A stretch of DNA of 64,000 nt from Stieleria bergensis (GTDB taxonomy: Bacteria > Planctomycetota > Planctomycetia > Pirellulales > Pirellulaceae): assembly GCA_007745635.1 (NCBI GenBank), contig CP036272.1, positions 5,117,498 through 5,181,497 of the forward strand, written 5' to 3'. This document shows, one piece after another, positions 26,959-35,095 of this stretch. Position numbers and translations under genes: made by a program. Under the pieces are notes generated by a model. That model saw only the letters and a program-made list of their open reading frames with translations, did not search any database and was not told the origin of the DNA. The first letter of the stretch is position 1; the number at the start of each line of letters is the position of its first letter.

Positions 26959-27629
26959 TGTCCAATTCCTTCTGGGCACCTAGCAGGCAGAAACGTGCTT
27001 TGTTTCCACTTACGATCCACAGCAAACGCTTTGCGGATCGACCAGCGGAAGACAAACCATTCGATTGATGATGACTGACGGGCCCATCCATGAACCCGCT
27101 GACCATCGTGTTGATGGCCGTTTTCTGGGCACTCTTTCTTACAAGAGAGTCTTCAGTTCATCCCATGCATCGACCGTCTAACCACGATCATGCAGACTTT
27201 CCGAATAACCAAACGCCTGAAGCTCAGATCGCAGTGTTACATCTTTCGCAGCCTACGCAGACCCAACTGCACCACAGATCTTCGCTTGCCAGCAACCGCC
27301 TAAAGTTGCTACTGCATGGCTGTTGGAGCCCATGGCTAACGGCCAATGACACTTGCTGCGAAGGCATGGTTCACAAGGCGACGGTGGCAATTGACGGACG
27401 CTTCAATCAAATGCAATGATTCGCCTGGACAAACAGCAAGCTTCCTGTCGAAATCATTACAACCCGAACAAGTTAATCCGAGACAAAATCGGCCAAGGCT
27501 GTTTCACGCGTGAAACAGCCTCAGCCCAAACATCATCAGCTCAGCCTGACTGATGAGAACGGACCACCTGGCTGCAAACGGTGCCTGATTGAGGTGTCAC
27601 TTGCAACCTGTCACCCCAAGGAAGTGGCG
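26959..27629. other. Intergenic region with a perfect palindrome
   Basis: This 670-base stretch lies between two divergent genes for exported proteins. A 109-residue open frame at 27090-27419 begins with a hydrophobic stretch, but it lacks a ribosome binding site and any similarity I recognise, so I do not call it. The notable element is the 26-bp palindrome at 27496-27521. Confidence 0.5.
27496..27521. promoter_or_regulatory. Perfect 26-bp palindrome resembling an expanded parS site
   Basis: The left arm AGGCTGTTTCACG is followed immediately by its exact complement. The core half-sites TGTTTCAC and GTGAAACA are those of the ParB-binding site parS (TGTTTCACGTGAAACA), but two extra bases (GC) sit between them. 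It lies 108 bases upstream of the start at 27630. It could be a site for a ParB-like or other dimeric protein, or a 10-bp RNA hairpin with a CGCG loop; no T-run follows. Confidence 0.6.
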
Positions 27630-28175
27630 ATGACGCAAGCATCAAAACCAAACGACGTGTTCCACCAAAGCAGTCGCTCTGAGCCTGCAGCCAACCAGCG
27701 AAACCGTTTCTGGTTACCTGCCATCGCGATGTTGCTGGCCATCTTTTCAACCTCGTCGCCAGCGGTCGCACAGCAGCTGAAAATCCAATTCAATGGCCCC
27801 AATGTTGTTGACCGCCCCGAACCACCTCGTGTCATCGTCCCGGTGGACGAACTCACGCTGCAGCCCTCTCTGCGTGACTACCTGATTGCGAACCTCAAAG
27901 CGACCACCGATGAACAGCAAGCGTACATCGATGAAGTGGTCGCGTTGGTCAATCAGAAGCGGCTGGAAGAATCACTCGTGCTGTCGCTGGAAAAGTACTC
28001 ACGACGCAAGTCACCGATCTGGCCGCTTCCGACGTTTGAACGAGCGCTGTGCATCATGGGCACGCGAACCAACGTGACGGTTCCCAAACTGGATGACTTC
28101 ACGGCTCGGAACCGCGTGCAGAAAAGCCGGAACATCCGCTCCAGCAAGTTCCTCAACTCAGGCTTCAGACGCTAG
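27630..28175 (+). CDS. Secreted hypothetical protein
   Basis: ATG 27630 has AAGGAAG 6 bases upstream, which fixes the start although the frame is open from 27510. The 181-residue product has a polar N-terminal region, then a hydrophobic segment (FWLPAIAMLLAIFSTSSPAVA, about residues 29-49) that looks like a signal peptide with a long n-region or an anchor. The mature part is about 130 residues: beta-like IQFNGPNVVDRPEPPRVIVP, then a helical region (TTDEQQAYIDEVVALVNQKR) and a basic C-terminus. I do not recognise a domain. It converges on the sulfatase gene, with a hairpin and a tandem array between them. Confidence 0.65.
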   Translation: MTQASKPNDVFHQSSRSEPAANQRNRFWLPAIAMLLAIFSTSSPAVAQQLKIQFNGPNVVDRPEPPRVIVPVDELTLQPSLRDYLIANLKATTDEQQAYIDEVVALVNQKRLEESLVLSLEKYSRRKSPIWPLPTFERALCIMGTRTNVTVPKLDDFTARNRVQKSRNIRSSKFLNSGFRR

Positions 28176-28221
28176 CTTGACCTTCACCCGGCCAAGCGAG
28201 CGGTCTTAAGACCAGATGATG

Positions 28222-28244
28222 TGTGCCGGCTGCACGCCGGCACA
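28222..28244. terminator. Hairpin between converging genes
   Basis: TGTGCCGGC-TGCAC-GCCGGCACA is a perfect 9-bp stem with a five-base loop, 46 bases after the stop at 28175. It lacks a T-run on either strand, so it is at best a weak or factor-assisted terminator. Confidence 0.45.
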
Positions 28245-28254
28245 ACAATCGCCA

Positions 28255-28335
28255 GTGCTCTAAGCACACTGCCTAAATAGCTGTGCTCTAAGCACACTGC
28301 CTAAATAGCAGTGCTCTAAGCACACTGCCTAAATG
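28255..28335. repeat. 28-bp tandem repeat, nearly 3 copies, spanning a stop codon
   Basis: Units start at 28255, 28283 and 28311 with GTGCTCTAAGCACACTGCCT and are near-identical. The last unit contains the stop codon (complement of 28329-28331) and part of the last codon of the minus-strand sulfatase gene. Each unit holds a small inverted repeat, GTGCT-CTA-AGCAC. Confidence 0.93.
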
Positions 28336-29873
28336 CCTGGGCGCGAGTGTCCGGCAGCTTTGATCGCTTCGAGTTGTTCGAGCAACTCTTTCAGCTTCTC
28401 TGGATGCTTCTTGACCAGATTATTTTTCTCGGCTGGATCATCGACCAGGTGATAGAGCTCGTACTTGCCTTCGCCTTTTGCGTAGGTCAATCGCTTATGC
28501 GGTTTTGCGCTCGCGTACGAAAGCACTTTCCAGTCACCGACGCGCAGTGCCAAGGTCGGACCTTTGTTGGGCTGTTGCAGCAGGTGGTCGCGTCCTTCGG
28601 CATCCGACTTGCCAAGCAACGCAGGCAAGACGTTAAAGCTATCGGGGCAGGCTTGCCCTTCGAGCGGCTGATTCACCAGCGCTGCCATGCTTGCTGGCAA
28701 ATCGACGGTGCAAACGACTCGATCACTTTGACCGGGCTTAATGGTCCCTGGCCAATAGGTGATGAACGGCGTCCGAGTCCCACCCTCATAAATGCTGTAC
28801 TTGCCACCCCGATAGACACCGGCTGGCTTGTGCTTGCCAAGCTGTTCAATCGCGCCGTCTTTGTAGCCATCGTCAAGCACCGGGCCGTTGTCGCTACAGA
28901 ACACAATCAAGGTGTTTTCGGATAGTTTCAGTCGATCCAACGTCTTGGTCAGTTCGCCCACGCACCAATCCAATTGGACAATCGCGTCGCCACGGAAACC
29001 GAGTTTGGTCTTTCCTTGAAAACGTTCATGAGGCATCCGTGGAACATGCAAATCATGTGAGGCAAAGAACAAGAAGAATGGCTCGTCCTTGTTGGATTCG
29101 ATAAATTCGACGGACTTGTCTACCCACGCATCCGCTAAGTCTTCGTCACGCCATCGCGCTTTCTGGCCACCGGTATAGAAACCAATGCGACCGATTCCAT
29201 TGTGAACGGTGTTGTTATGGCCATGACTCCAATCCATCTTTAGAGTCTTGCGCACCTCGGGGTCGATGCCCGTCGGGTGATCTTCGCTGGGCTTCTTTCG
29301 CCCCACCCAAAGTGGATCATTGGGGTCCAGATCCACCACGCGATGGTTTTCAACATACACGCTGGGCACACGATCATTGGTCGTTGGCAACAAGTAACAG
29401 TAGTCGAATCCAATTTCCAATGGACCGGGCTTCAGCAGGCCATTCCAATCAGGACCTTCGCCTTCGCCAAGGCCCAAGTGCCACTTACCGACGACACCGG
29501 TCTTGTAACCAGCCTTCGAAAGTAACGAGGCAATGGTTTCTGTTCCCGGCTTAATCAAACTGGTCGCATTGGGTGGAGCGATCCCTGCACCGGGTTGGCG
29601 AAAGGCATACATTCCGGTCAGAAAGGAGAACCGGGTGGGCGTGCATGTCGACGCGCTGCAATAGCCCTCTGTGAAACGCAATCCTCCGGCGGCCAACTTG
29701 TCAATATTGGGAGTCTGCAACTCAGTCGCCCCGTAACAGCTGAGATCACCATAGCCCAAGTCATCAGCCATGATGACAATCACGTTCGGTCGCTCGGCAG
29801 CCCGTGACGGGCTGGACAGTGTCAATGAGAGAGCGATGCCAACAGCAAACATCGCAGCTAGTTTGATTCGCAT
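28329..29873 (-). CDS. Exported sulfatase (arylsulfatase family, type I)
   Basis: This is a 514-residue sulfatase with a signal peptide (residues 1 to about 25, SPSRA). The formylglycine motif is CTPTR (Cys77 to Arg81), preceded by the metal-binding MADDLGYGD (Asp37, Asp38). Further ligands lie in GKWHLG, FFLFFASHDLHVP and FCSDNGP. Cys77 must be converted to formylglycine by a maturase that is not encoded here. Sulfatases of this type remove sulfate esters from algal polysaccharides, a hallmark of marine planctomycetes. It stands alone, followed by the 28-bp tandem array that includes its stop codon. Confidence 0.95.
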   Translation of the reverse strand: MRIKLAAMFAVGIALSLTLSSPSRAAERPNVIVIMADDLGYGDLSCYGATELQTPNIDKLAAGGLRFTEGYCSASTCTPTRFSFLTGMYAFRQPGAGIAPPNATSLIKPGTETIASLLSKAGYKTGVVGKWHLGLGEGEGPDWNGLLKPGPLEIGFDYCYLLPTTNDRVPSVYVENHRVVDLDPNDPLWVGRKKPSEDHPTGIDPEVRKTLKMDWSHGHNNTVHNGIGRIGFYTGGQKARWRDEDLADAWVDKSVEFIESNKDEPFFLFFASHDLHVPRMPHERFQGKTKLGFRGDAIVQLDWCVGELTKTLDRLKLSENTLIVFCSDNGPVLDDGYKDGAIEQLGKHKPAGVYRGGKYSIYEGGTRTPFITYWPGTIKPGQSDRVVCTVDLPASMAALVNQPLEGQACPDSFNVLPALLGKSDAEGRDHLLQQPNKGPTLALRVGDWKVLSYASAKPHKRLTYAKGEGKYELYHLVDDPAEKNNLVKKHPEKLKELLEQLEAIKAAGHSRPGI

Positions 29874-30115
29874 GATTCAATAATACCCACTGGGGAAAGG
29901 AAGGCGTCTGGCCGGCAATAGGATCAGCGATCACCGGGCCTACGAAGAAGTCGCACCGCTAGCGTTGCCACAACTCGCTCTAAGGCTACACCAGTGGCTT
30001 TCAAAATGCCAACCGAACCTGCTCAAGATTCCCCATCCGAAACCCACTTGGCGTGGGTTCGATCGGCAAGCTCCAGCTGTCAGCGGCAGCAAACGCCGCC
30101 GGTTCACTGGGCGGT

Positions 30116-31267
30116 TTAGATCGTGATGACGCGTTTGCGAGCGTCGACCTGCCAGGCTTCGGTGACCTGGCCGCCATTGACGCAGTAGACGACTTCATGA
30201 AGGGCAACGGTCGGACAGATATGTGTGGGGACTCCATAGAGCACCGTGCCGACAGGAAAGCGATCTGCATCGGGCACCTCAAGCACCAAGTGCTCTTCAC
30301 TATGGATCATCAACTTGGCGTCGGGCAATCCAAAAAACTCAACGCGAGGCGGTTGCATTTCTGAAGCAACGGCCTTGTGCCCCAAGTCAATGCAAATCGT
30401 CTTCTCGGTCGGACGACTGATGACCCGAGCCAACAAAACGGCGGCATTCTGAATGCCCATCGGTGGACTCAATCCGTCTTGCCCCGCATCCCACAACACC
30501 GATGTCCCAGCGCTGACTTCCACCGGAACGGTCGCGCCGCCAGACTGCGCTTGACGATCAACCACACCAGCCATCCAACAGGAAGACGTTGTCCCACAAC
30601 CGACAACGTGGGGAACAGGCAAGCCCTGTTCAAGCAAGTTGGCGCGCATCTGCCATGCTGGGGCAAACGCCTGATCCACCGCCTGAGTGATCACCTGATC
30701 ATCCGTGCCATGAATGTGCCCGTCGTAAACATGCAGCCCCGTCACCTTTAATCCTGGCAATTCAGCCAACTGGCCATACAGAGCCTCGGCCGCCGGCCCC
30801 GGCGCGATGCCGGTGCGATCCATCCCCACGTTCAGGTCCAAGTAGACAGGGATTTCAACCTTGGCTTCCGCTGCCGCCTGCGAAAGCGACTGAGCAGTTT
30901 CAAAATCGTCCACCAAGGTCGAGAACGCGGTCTCTGGAAAGGTGCTGATCAAACGCAGCAAGCGTTGCTGATTGGGCCCCACACAGGGATACGCAACCAG
31001 AATGTCCTTCCCGCCTGCTGCTGCCGTCATTTCGGCTTCGGCGATCGTTGCTGCTTTAAATTTTGTGATCCCAGCGTCTAGCTTTAGTTGCACAACACGT
31101 GACATCTTGTGAGTCTTGACGTGCGGCCTCAGAACCTCCACGCCGCCCCAGGCAATCATTTGCTGCAAGTTATGTTTGATTCGATCGGGGTACACCAACA
31201 ACGCCGGCGATGGAATGTCCGCTGCGTTTTGAATTTGATACCACGACGACTGTGCGTTGTCTGACAT
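30116..31267 (-). CDS. D-threonine aldolase / D-serine dehydratase-like PLP enzyme
   Basis: This is a 383-residue fold-type III (alanine racemase-like) PLP enzyme. ATG 31267 is preferred to an upstream start at 31369. The N-terminal barrel holds the PLP lysine in RPHVKTHK (Lys51). LDLNVGMDRTG and GLHVYDGHIHGT are typical of the D-threonine aldolase group. The C-terminal domain carries the metal site PTHICPTVAL, with a His-x-Cys pair like that of eukaryotic-type D-serine dehydratases. Metal-dependent cleavage or deamination of a D-beta-hydroxy amino acid is expected; the exact substrate is open. A 7-bp hairpin AACCCAC/GTGGGTT near 30045-30063 lies behind the gene and may help end the transcript. 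Confidence 0.85.
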   Translation of the reverse strand: MSDNAQSSWYQIQNAADIPSPALLVYPDRIKHNLQQMIAWGGVEVLRPHVKTHKMSRVVQLKLDAGITKFKAATIAEAEMTAAAGGKDILVAYPCVGPNQQRLLRLISTFPETAFSTLVDDFETAQSLSQAAAEAKVEIPVYLDLNVGMDRTGIAPGPAAEALYGQLAELPGLKVTGLHVYDGHIHGTDDQVITQAVDQAFAPAWQMRANLLEQGLPVPHVVGCGTTSSCWMAGVVDRQAQSGGATVPVEVSAGTSVLWDAGQDGLSPPMGIQNAAVLLARVISRPTEKTICIDLGHKAVASEMQPPRVEFFGLPDAKLMIHSEEHLVLEVPDADRFPVGTVLYGVPTHICPTVALHEVVYCVNGGQVTEAWQVDARKRVITI

Positions 31268-32255
31268 GAACTTGTTTCTTTCCCAGGAAGTTATCTCGCG
31301 TGACAGGGAGGCAAGCTGCGGCTCAATCCCGATGCCGATCGATGAACACACCAACAGATGACGAAGCATCCCTTCTCTTTGCGCCGACCGATTCTTTGCA
31401 TTGACCGATCACTCTGCCAAGCTGCGCCTCCACATGAGGCATGCAGCGTGACAGTTTATCAGTCCTTGGCGAGTCCGTTGCAGGGGGGATCTCTTAGAAT
31501 CCGCGCGGCGTCTTGCTGTTTCTGCGGCGGAAGTTTCCCAAACGTGTCGCGTCTAACCAACGAGTAGCAAACGGATGCCATTTGCTAGGCCTGCATGCTG
31601 CCCCCCCAACCCGGTTGAGATCAAACCCAACAGCTGGTTTGACTGAAACCATCGTTACAGCCCGATTGTTGGGCGAACGTCCGAGGATCCGCATTTCAGG
31701 CTTCCGCCACCTGCTTGGTACTCAACAGCATGGCCAATTTACGGCGAAAGATGGCTTGAACTGCTAACCACAACTTAAGTCACACTAGACGGTTCCCCTC
31801 CAACACACCCGCATCAACTCGTTCTGCCGCCCCCCCACCCGGCGGCAGAAAAAAACGACACCGAAACCTTGACACCCGACCGTGGTTTAAAGGGACGCCC
31901 CTCGAAACTCAGCCTTCGGCCAAACGTCAGGCGATCTGGCAGCAAAACGGCCTGCCTGAGTTCAATGGGACGGATCACACGTTCAATAGTTGATCGCCAC
32001 CAGTTTTCCCCAAAACCGATGGCTTCAAAACGTGACAGTGTCAGAAAACGGGCATGATCAAAGCTAGCCATCAATCACATTGCAATTGATGCTTAAGTGT
32101 GTTCGAGACGTGAACCCGCCCTTCGCTTCCCGATGCCCCAAAACCTTGATCGCTTACGCGTTGCTCACCGGAGCGTACTTTCAGTTAATGACCACCCCAT
32201 AAGTACTCACCGTTCTTGAGCACTGACACAGCGGCCCCAGAAAGGCAAACGTGAC
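31268..32255. other. Intergenic region, no gene recognised
   Basis: This stretch of almost 1 kb lies between divergent genes. It contains runs of C and a perfect 10-bp hairpin at 31822-31850 (arms TTCTGCCGCC and GGCGGCAGAA, nine-base C-rich loop) followed by six or more A. Open frames in the stretch are short and have no recognisable domain. Confidence 0.45.
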
Positions 32256-33671
32256 ATGAAGACACGACCACAGATGAAGCCCCAACAACCATCGCGTCCT
32301 CGGACAACACAAAAACGATTCTTGGTTGCAATCGCCACCATTGCCTGCATGGCCGCCATGCTGAGCAGCACAGTCGTGTCCGCGAATTCCATCTCCCCGG
32401 CAACGGAAAGCGAAGTCAACGAGCCTCGCCTGCCGCTGCAAGGTCACGGCCTGCTGTTCATCGACGGGCACTACATCGCCCCCCCCTACGCCATTGAACC
32501 GCTGCCCGCTGGCATCCGCATCAACGAGAGCGACTACGACCTAGAATGGTTTGGCATCAATCTACAAGGCTCTGCAACGAAGGCACCGTTCGCCAAACCG
32601 AACCCCAACAGTAAACGTGGCCTTGCCAAACCATCTGCAAAACGCCGCCCCAATGCAGCAGCGGCAAGCTTCCAACAAGGGGGCATGCGAAACGCACGCA
32701 GTTTGGAACAACGCGTTCAAAGGGAGTCCGCGAAACTTTACGACTCTTTGATCGGAGCTCAGCTCGGCGGTGTCGTGATCATCCATCAAGGCCTGTCCCC
32801 TCTGCTGCTGCAACCCAACGAAGGTAACTTTCACCTGATTCGCTTACTGAAATCCGGCCACTTGGGGGAGGCTGAGTTGCCGGCGGGTGCCTCCGGGGCA
32901 CACCCCAATGAGACTTGGAAACAGTTCACCAGCAGCTTCCAGCCGTCGACCGCGTTACGAGAGCGCGCGACCGCGATGCTGGATCGTCTAGAAACCGCGG
33001 AAGAAAAAGCCAACAGCCAGACCAAGGCAATGCTGCTGGCTACCAAACTATCATTCCCACTGACGATCGCAGCCATGATCTTTGTGGTCCTGGCCTTCGG
33101 GCACCTCTTGAACAATCGGCCCACGGTTCAGCTGCCGCCGCTGTTCACTTTTTCTGGCCAGGAATCTGCCGAACCGGAAACCGTTTCAGATAGCGCCGTC
33201 GCATCCGCTCGTCTGATCCAATTCGCCGGCGGTCTTTCAAGGGGATTCTCCACCGCCCAGTCGCCGGGCAACCGTTCGGCCAGCAGCACGAACTCACCGA
33301 GTGGGGGCCTGTTCCAGCACCGGCAGATCACGCTGCAAGACTGGTTCGACGATGAGACACGTAAAGTCGTTGGCCGCTCGGTGTTGCTGATTGGGATTCT
33401 GTCTCTGTTGGACTTGGTTTCCACCATCGTCACCAGTCAAGCTGGGATGATGCGAGAGATGAACCCGCTGGGAAATGGCCTACTGGGTGACGGCTTGGGA
33501 AACAGCGTGGCGGCCGTGACGCTCTTTAAGATCACGGTTACTGGCGTGGCTGTGACCATCCTCTTCAGCCTTCGGCGCCGCGCGTTCGCTCAATCAGCGG
33601 CGTGGTGGTGCTGCCTGATCATGACCCTGCTGACCGCACGCTGGGTGATTTTCCAGTCCATGTTCATGTAA
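32256..33671 (+). CDS. Membrane protein with N-terminal secreted segment, unknown function
   Basis: This 471-residue protein starts at ATG 32256 with AAAGG 11 bases upstream. It has a signal peptide or first span (FLVAIATIACMAAMLSSTVV, about residues 22-41). The segment GHGLLFIDGHYIAPPYAIEP (about 63-83) follows; it resembles a motif that I recall from other planctomycete exported proteins. A polar, Lys/Ala-rich linker comes next, then a coiled-coil-like region (TAMLDRLETAEEKANSQTKA), a span near 265-285 and a C-terminal block of three or four spans (VLLIGILSLLDLVSTIVTSQ, VAAVTLFKITVTGVAVTILF). The C-terminal block looks like a DUF5658-type membrane domain. A function cannot be assigned. Confidence 0.75.
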   Translation: MKTRPQMKPQQPSRPRTTQKRFLVAIATIACMAAMLSSTVVSANSISPATESEVNEPRLPLQGHGLLFIDGHYIAPPYAIEPLPAGIRINESDYDLEWFGINLQGSATKAPFAKPNPNSKRGLAKPSAKRRPNAAAASFQQGGMRNARSLEQRVQRESAKLYDSLIGAQLGGVVIIHQGLSPLLLQPNEGNFHLIRLLKSGHLGEAELPAGASGAHPNETWKQFTSSFQPSTALRERATAMLDRLETAEEKANSQTKAMLLATKLSFPLTIAAMIFVVLAFGHLLNNRPTVQLPPLFTFSGQESAEPETVSDSAVASARLIQFAGGLSRGFSTAQSPGNRSASSTNSPSGGLFQHRQITLQDWFDDETRKVVGRSVLLIGILSLLDLVSTIVTSQAGMMREMNPLGNGLLGDGLGNSVAAVTLFKITVTGVAVTILFSLRRRAFAQSAAWWCCLIMTLLTARWVIFQSMFM

Positions 33672-35095
33672 CGAGATGAAAAGGAACTGCCTGGCAGGCA
33701 CTTCGCTGTCTGCAGGCCGGATTGCAAGCATTTCTTCGGGGACAATCTGGCGTCTCCAGCGACCACCTGCGGCGAGCGAGAATAAATTTCTCAAAAAAAA
33801 GACAGCATCAGCGGACTGCGCGCCCGTAAGTCACGACTGAGGCGCGTTTGAAACACCATAAACGCGACTTTTTTCGTCTTTTGAAAGCCAAAAATGAAAT
33901 CACAGCACAATCCGCGCCAGTTTGTTGGGTTGGGCTTCCCGGAATCCAGAAAATGTGATAATCTTCCGGGTCAAGCCTAGGTTCCAGTCGTCTGTCCCGT
34001 GCTCTGACGCTGAGCCTGCACGTATCCGTAGCTGAATTTTGAAGCGATCTCGGTGCTGGGCTTGTCCGATATTTCGTCAGATGAAGAGCGTTTTTTTCTC
34101 GCGAAAGTGCTGCGATTGTTCATCGTCACTTTTGTTGCGTAAGAATTGACCGTCACCAGTTTGCAGTCCGTTTCGCATTTCAATGCTTTCGGCGAACGCA
34201 GTTTGGTTGCGTCTTCACTGAGAACTGTTTGGGCAACCGAGCGACAAGACACTTTAGCGTTCAACGATTGTCGAGGTCCGATCAACTTTAATTCACGCCT
34301 TCGCAAATGCAGTGTGAAAAGGGTTGAGGATTGATGACGTTTTCGTTGTGCCCCGCGATCGATAGCGAAATTCACTTCAACGCGTGCAGACATCGCCGAA
34401 CGAATGAACAACGGACATTCATTCACACTGCGATTCAGCGTTCCTAAAGAACAAGATCGAATCACCAGCCAACCATTGCCATCCTGATTTCGCTTGATTG
34501 ATTGCATCGCCAGTCAGTTGCTACAGATCAGTTTCGGCACGTTTGCAGTGAGTTCAATAGTTCTTTAACGAGAACGCAGGTCAGCGACAAAACATTTCCT
34601 TACAGCGATTGCGTGACGAAGTTCAGTGTGTATGTCGATCGACGGATGCCTCGGAGGGCAGTCGAAGGAACAGGAAACGAATTCCTGTCCTTGGATTGTT
34701 GTTTCGGCCATTTTGATCGTTCTGCGCCCGCTGATTACATCAAAGGATTGTCAATGATTTCGTTTGCCAGCCATCACGACGATGCCGGCCAGCGGATGTC
34801 ACGTCAACGTTGGTTTGGCAATGATGCCAAGCGGAATGTCCTGCGCACGAATGTTCCCTGCACGAACATTTTTGGTTCCTGGCTGAATTTTTTTCGACCC
34901 CCAGCTGACCGGCAACGCAATGTCCCAAAATCCGATTTCACACATCAATCGGAAGTTTCAGATTCCAGTCTGCGAATCTCAGCGTGTTGCACCGCCGCTT
35001 TCTACGTCAGCCACCCTTTAGTTTGGTCGAACCATCGCCATTTGGCGATCCGCGAGTCCCGCTCTCCAGTTGTCCATTAGGAGCATCCTTCACCG
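33672..35095. other. 1.4-kb region upstream of rpoB without a recognisable gene
   Basis: In most bacteria rplJ-rplL precede rpoB directly; here nothing like L10 or L7/L12 is visible in 1.4 kb. Two longer open frames (33977-34507 minus and 34502-35080 plus) have unusual, Ser/Arg/Cys-rich compositions and no family resemblance or good ribosome binding site. Visible structure includes an inverted repeat CCCGGAA/TTCCGGG (33938-33970) and a direct repeat GCACGAAtGTT/GCACGAAcATT near 34848-34872. The stretch probably holds the rpoBC promoter and a long untranslated leader. Confidence 0.5.

Noticed and set aside
27090-27419. Open frame of 109 residues with a hydrophobic N-terminus
   Set aside because: No ribosome binding site, unusual composition after residue 25 and no recognised family; possible but not supported.
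27541-27600. Possible TPP riboswitch (CTGATGAGAACGG-like stretch)
   Set aside because: Only a short similarity to the thi-box core; the other conserved helices are missing and the downstream gene is unrelated to thiamine.
30045-30070. tRNA-like GTGGGTTCGATC segment
   Set aside because: It is one arm of a simple hairpin behind the aldolase-like gene; no cloverleaf can be formed around it.
33977-34507. Minus-strand frame of 176 residues upstream of rpoB
   Set aside because: Ser/Arg/Thr-rich composition without domain and no good start signal; treated as chance open frame.
34502-35080. Plus-strand frame of 192 residues ending 15 bases before rpoB
   Set aside because: It does not resemble L7/L12, L10 or another ribosomal protein, its composition is irregular, and no good ribosome binding site precedes it.
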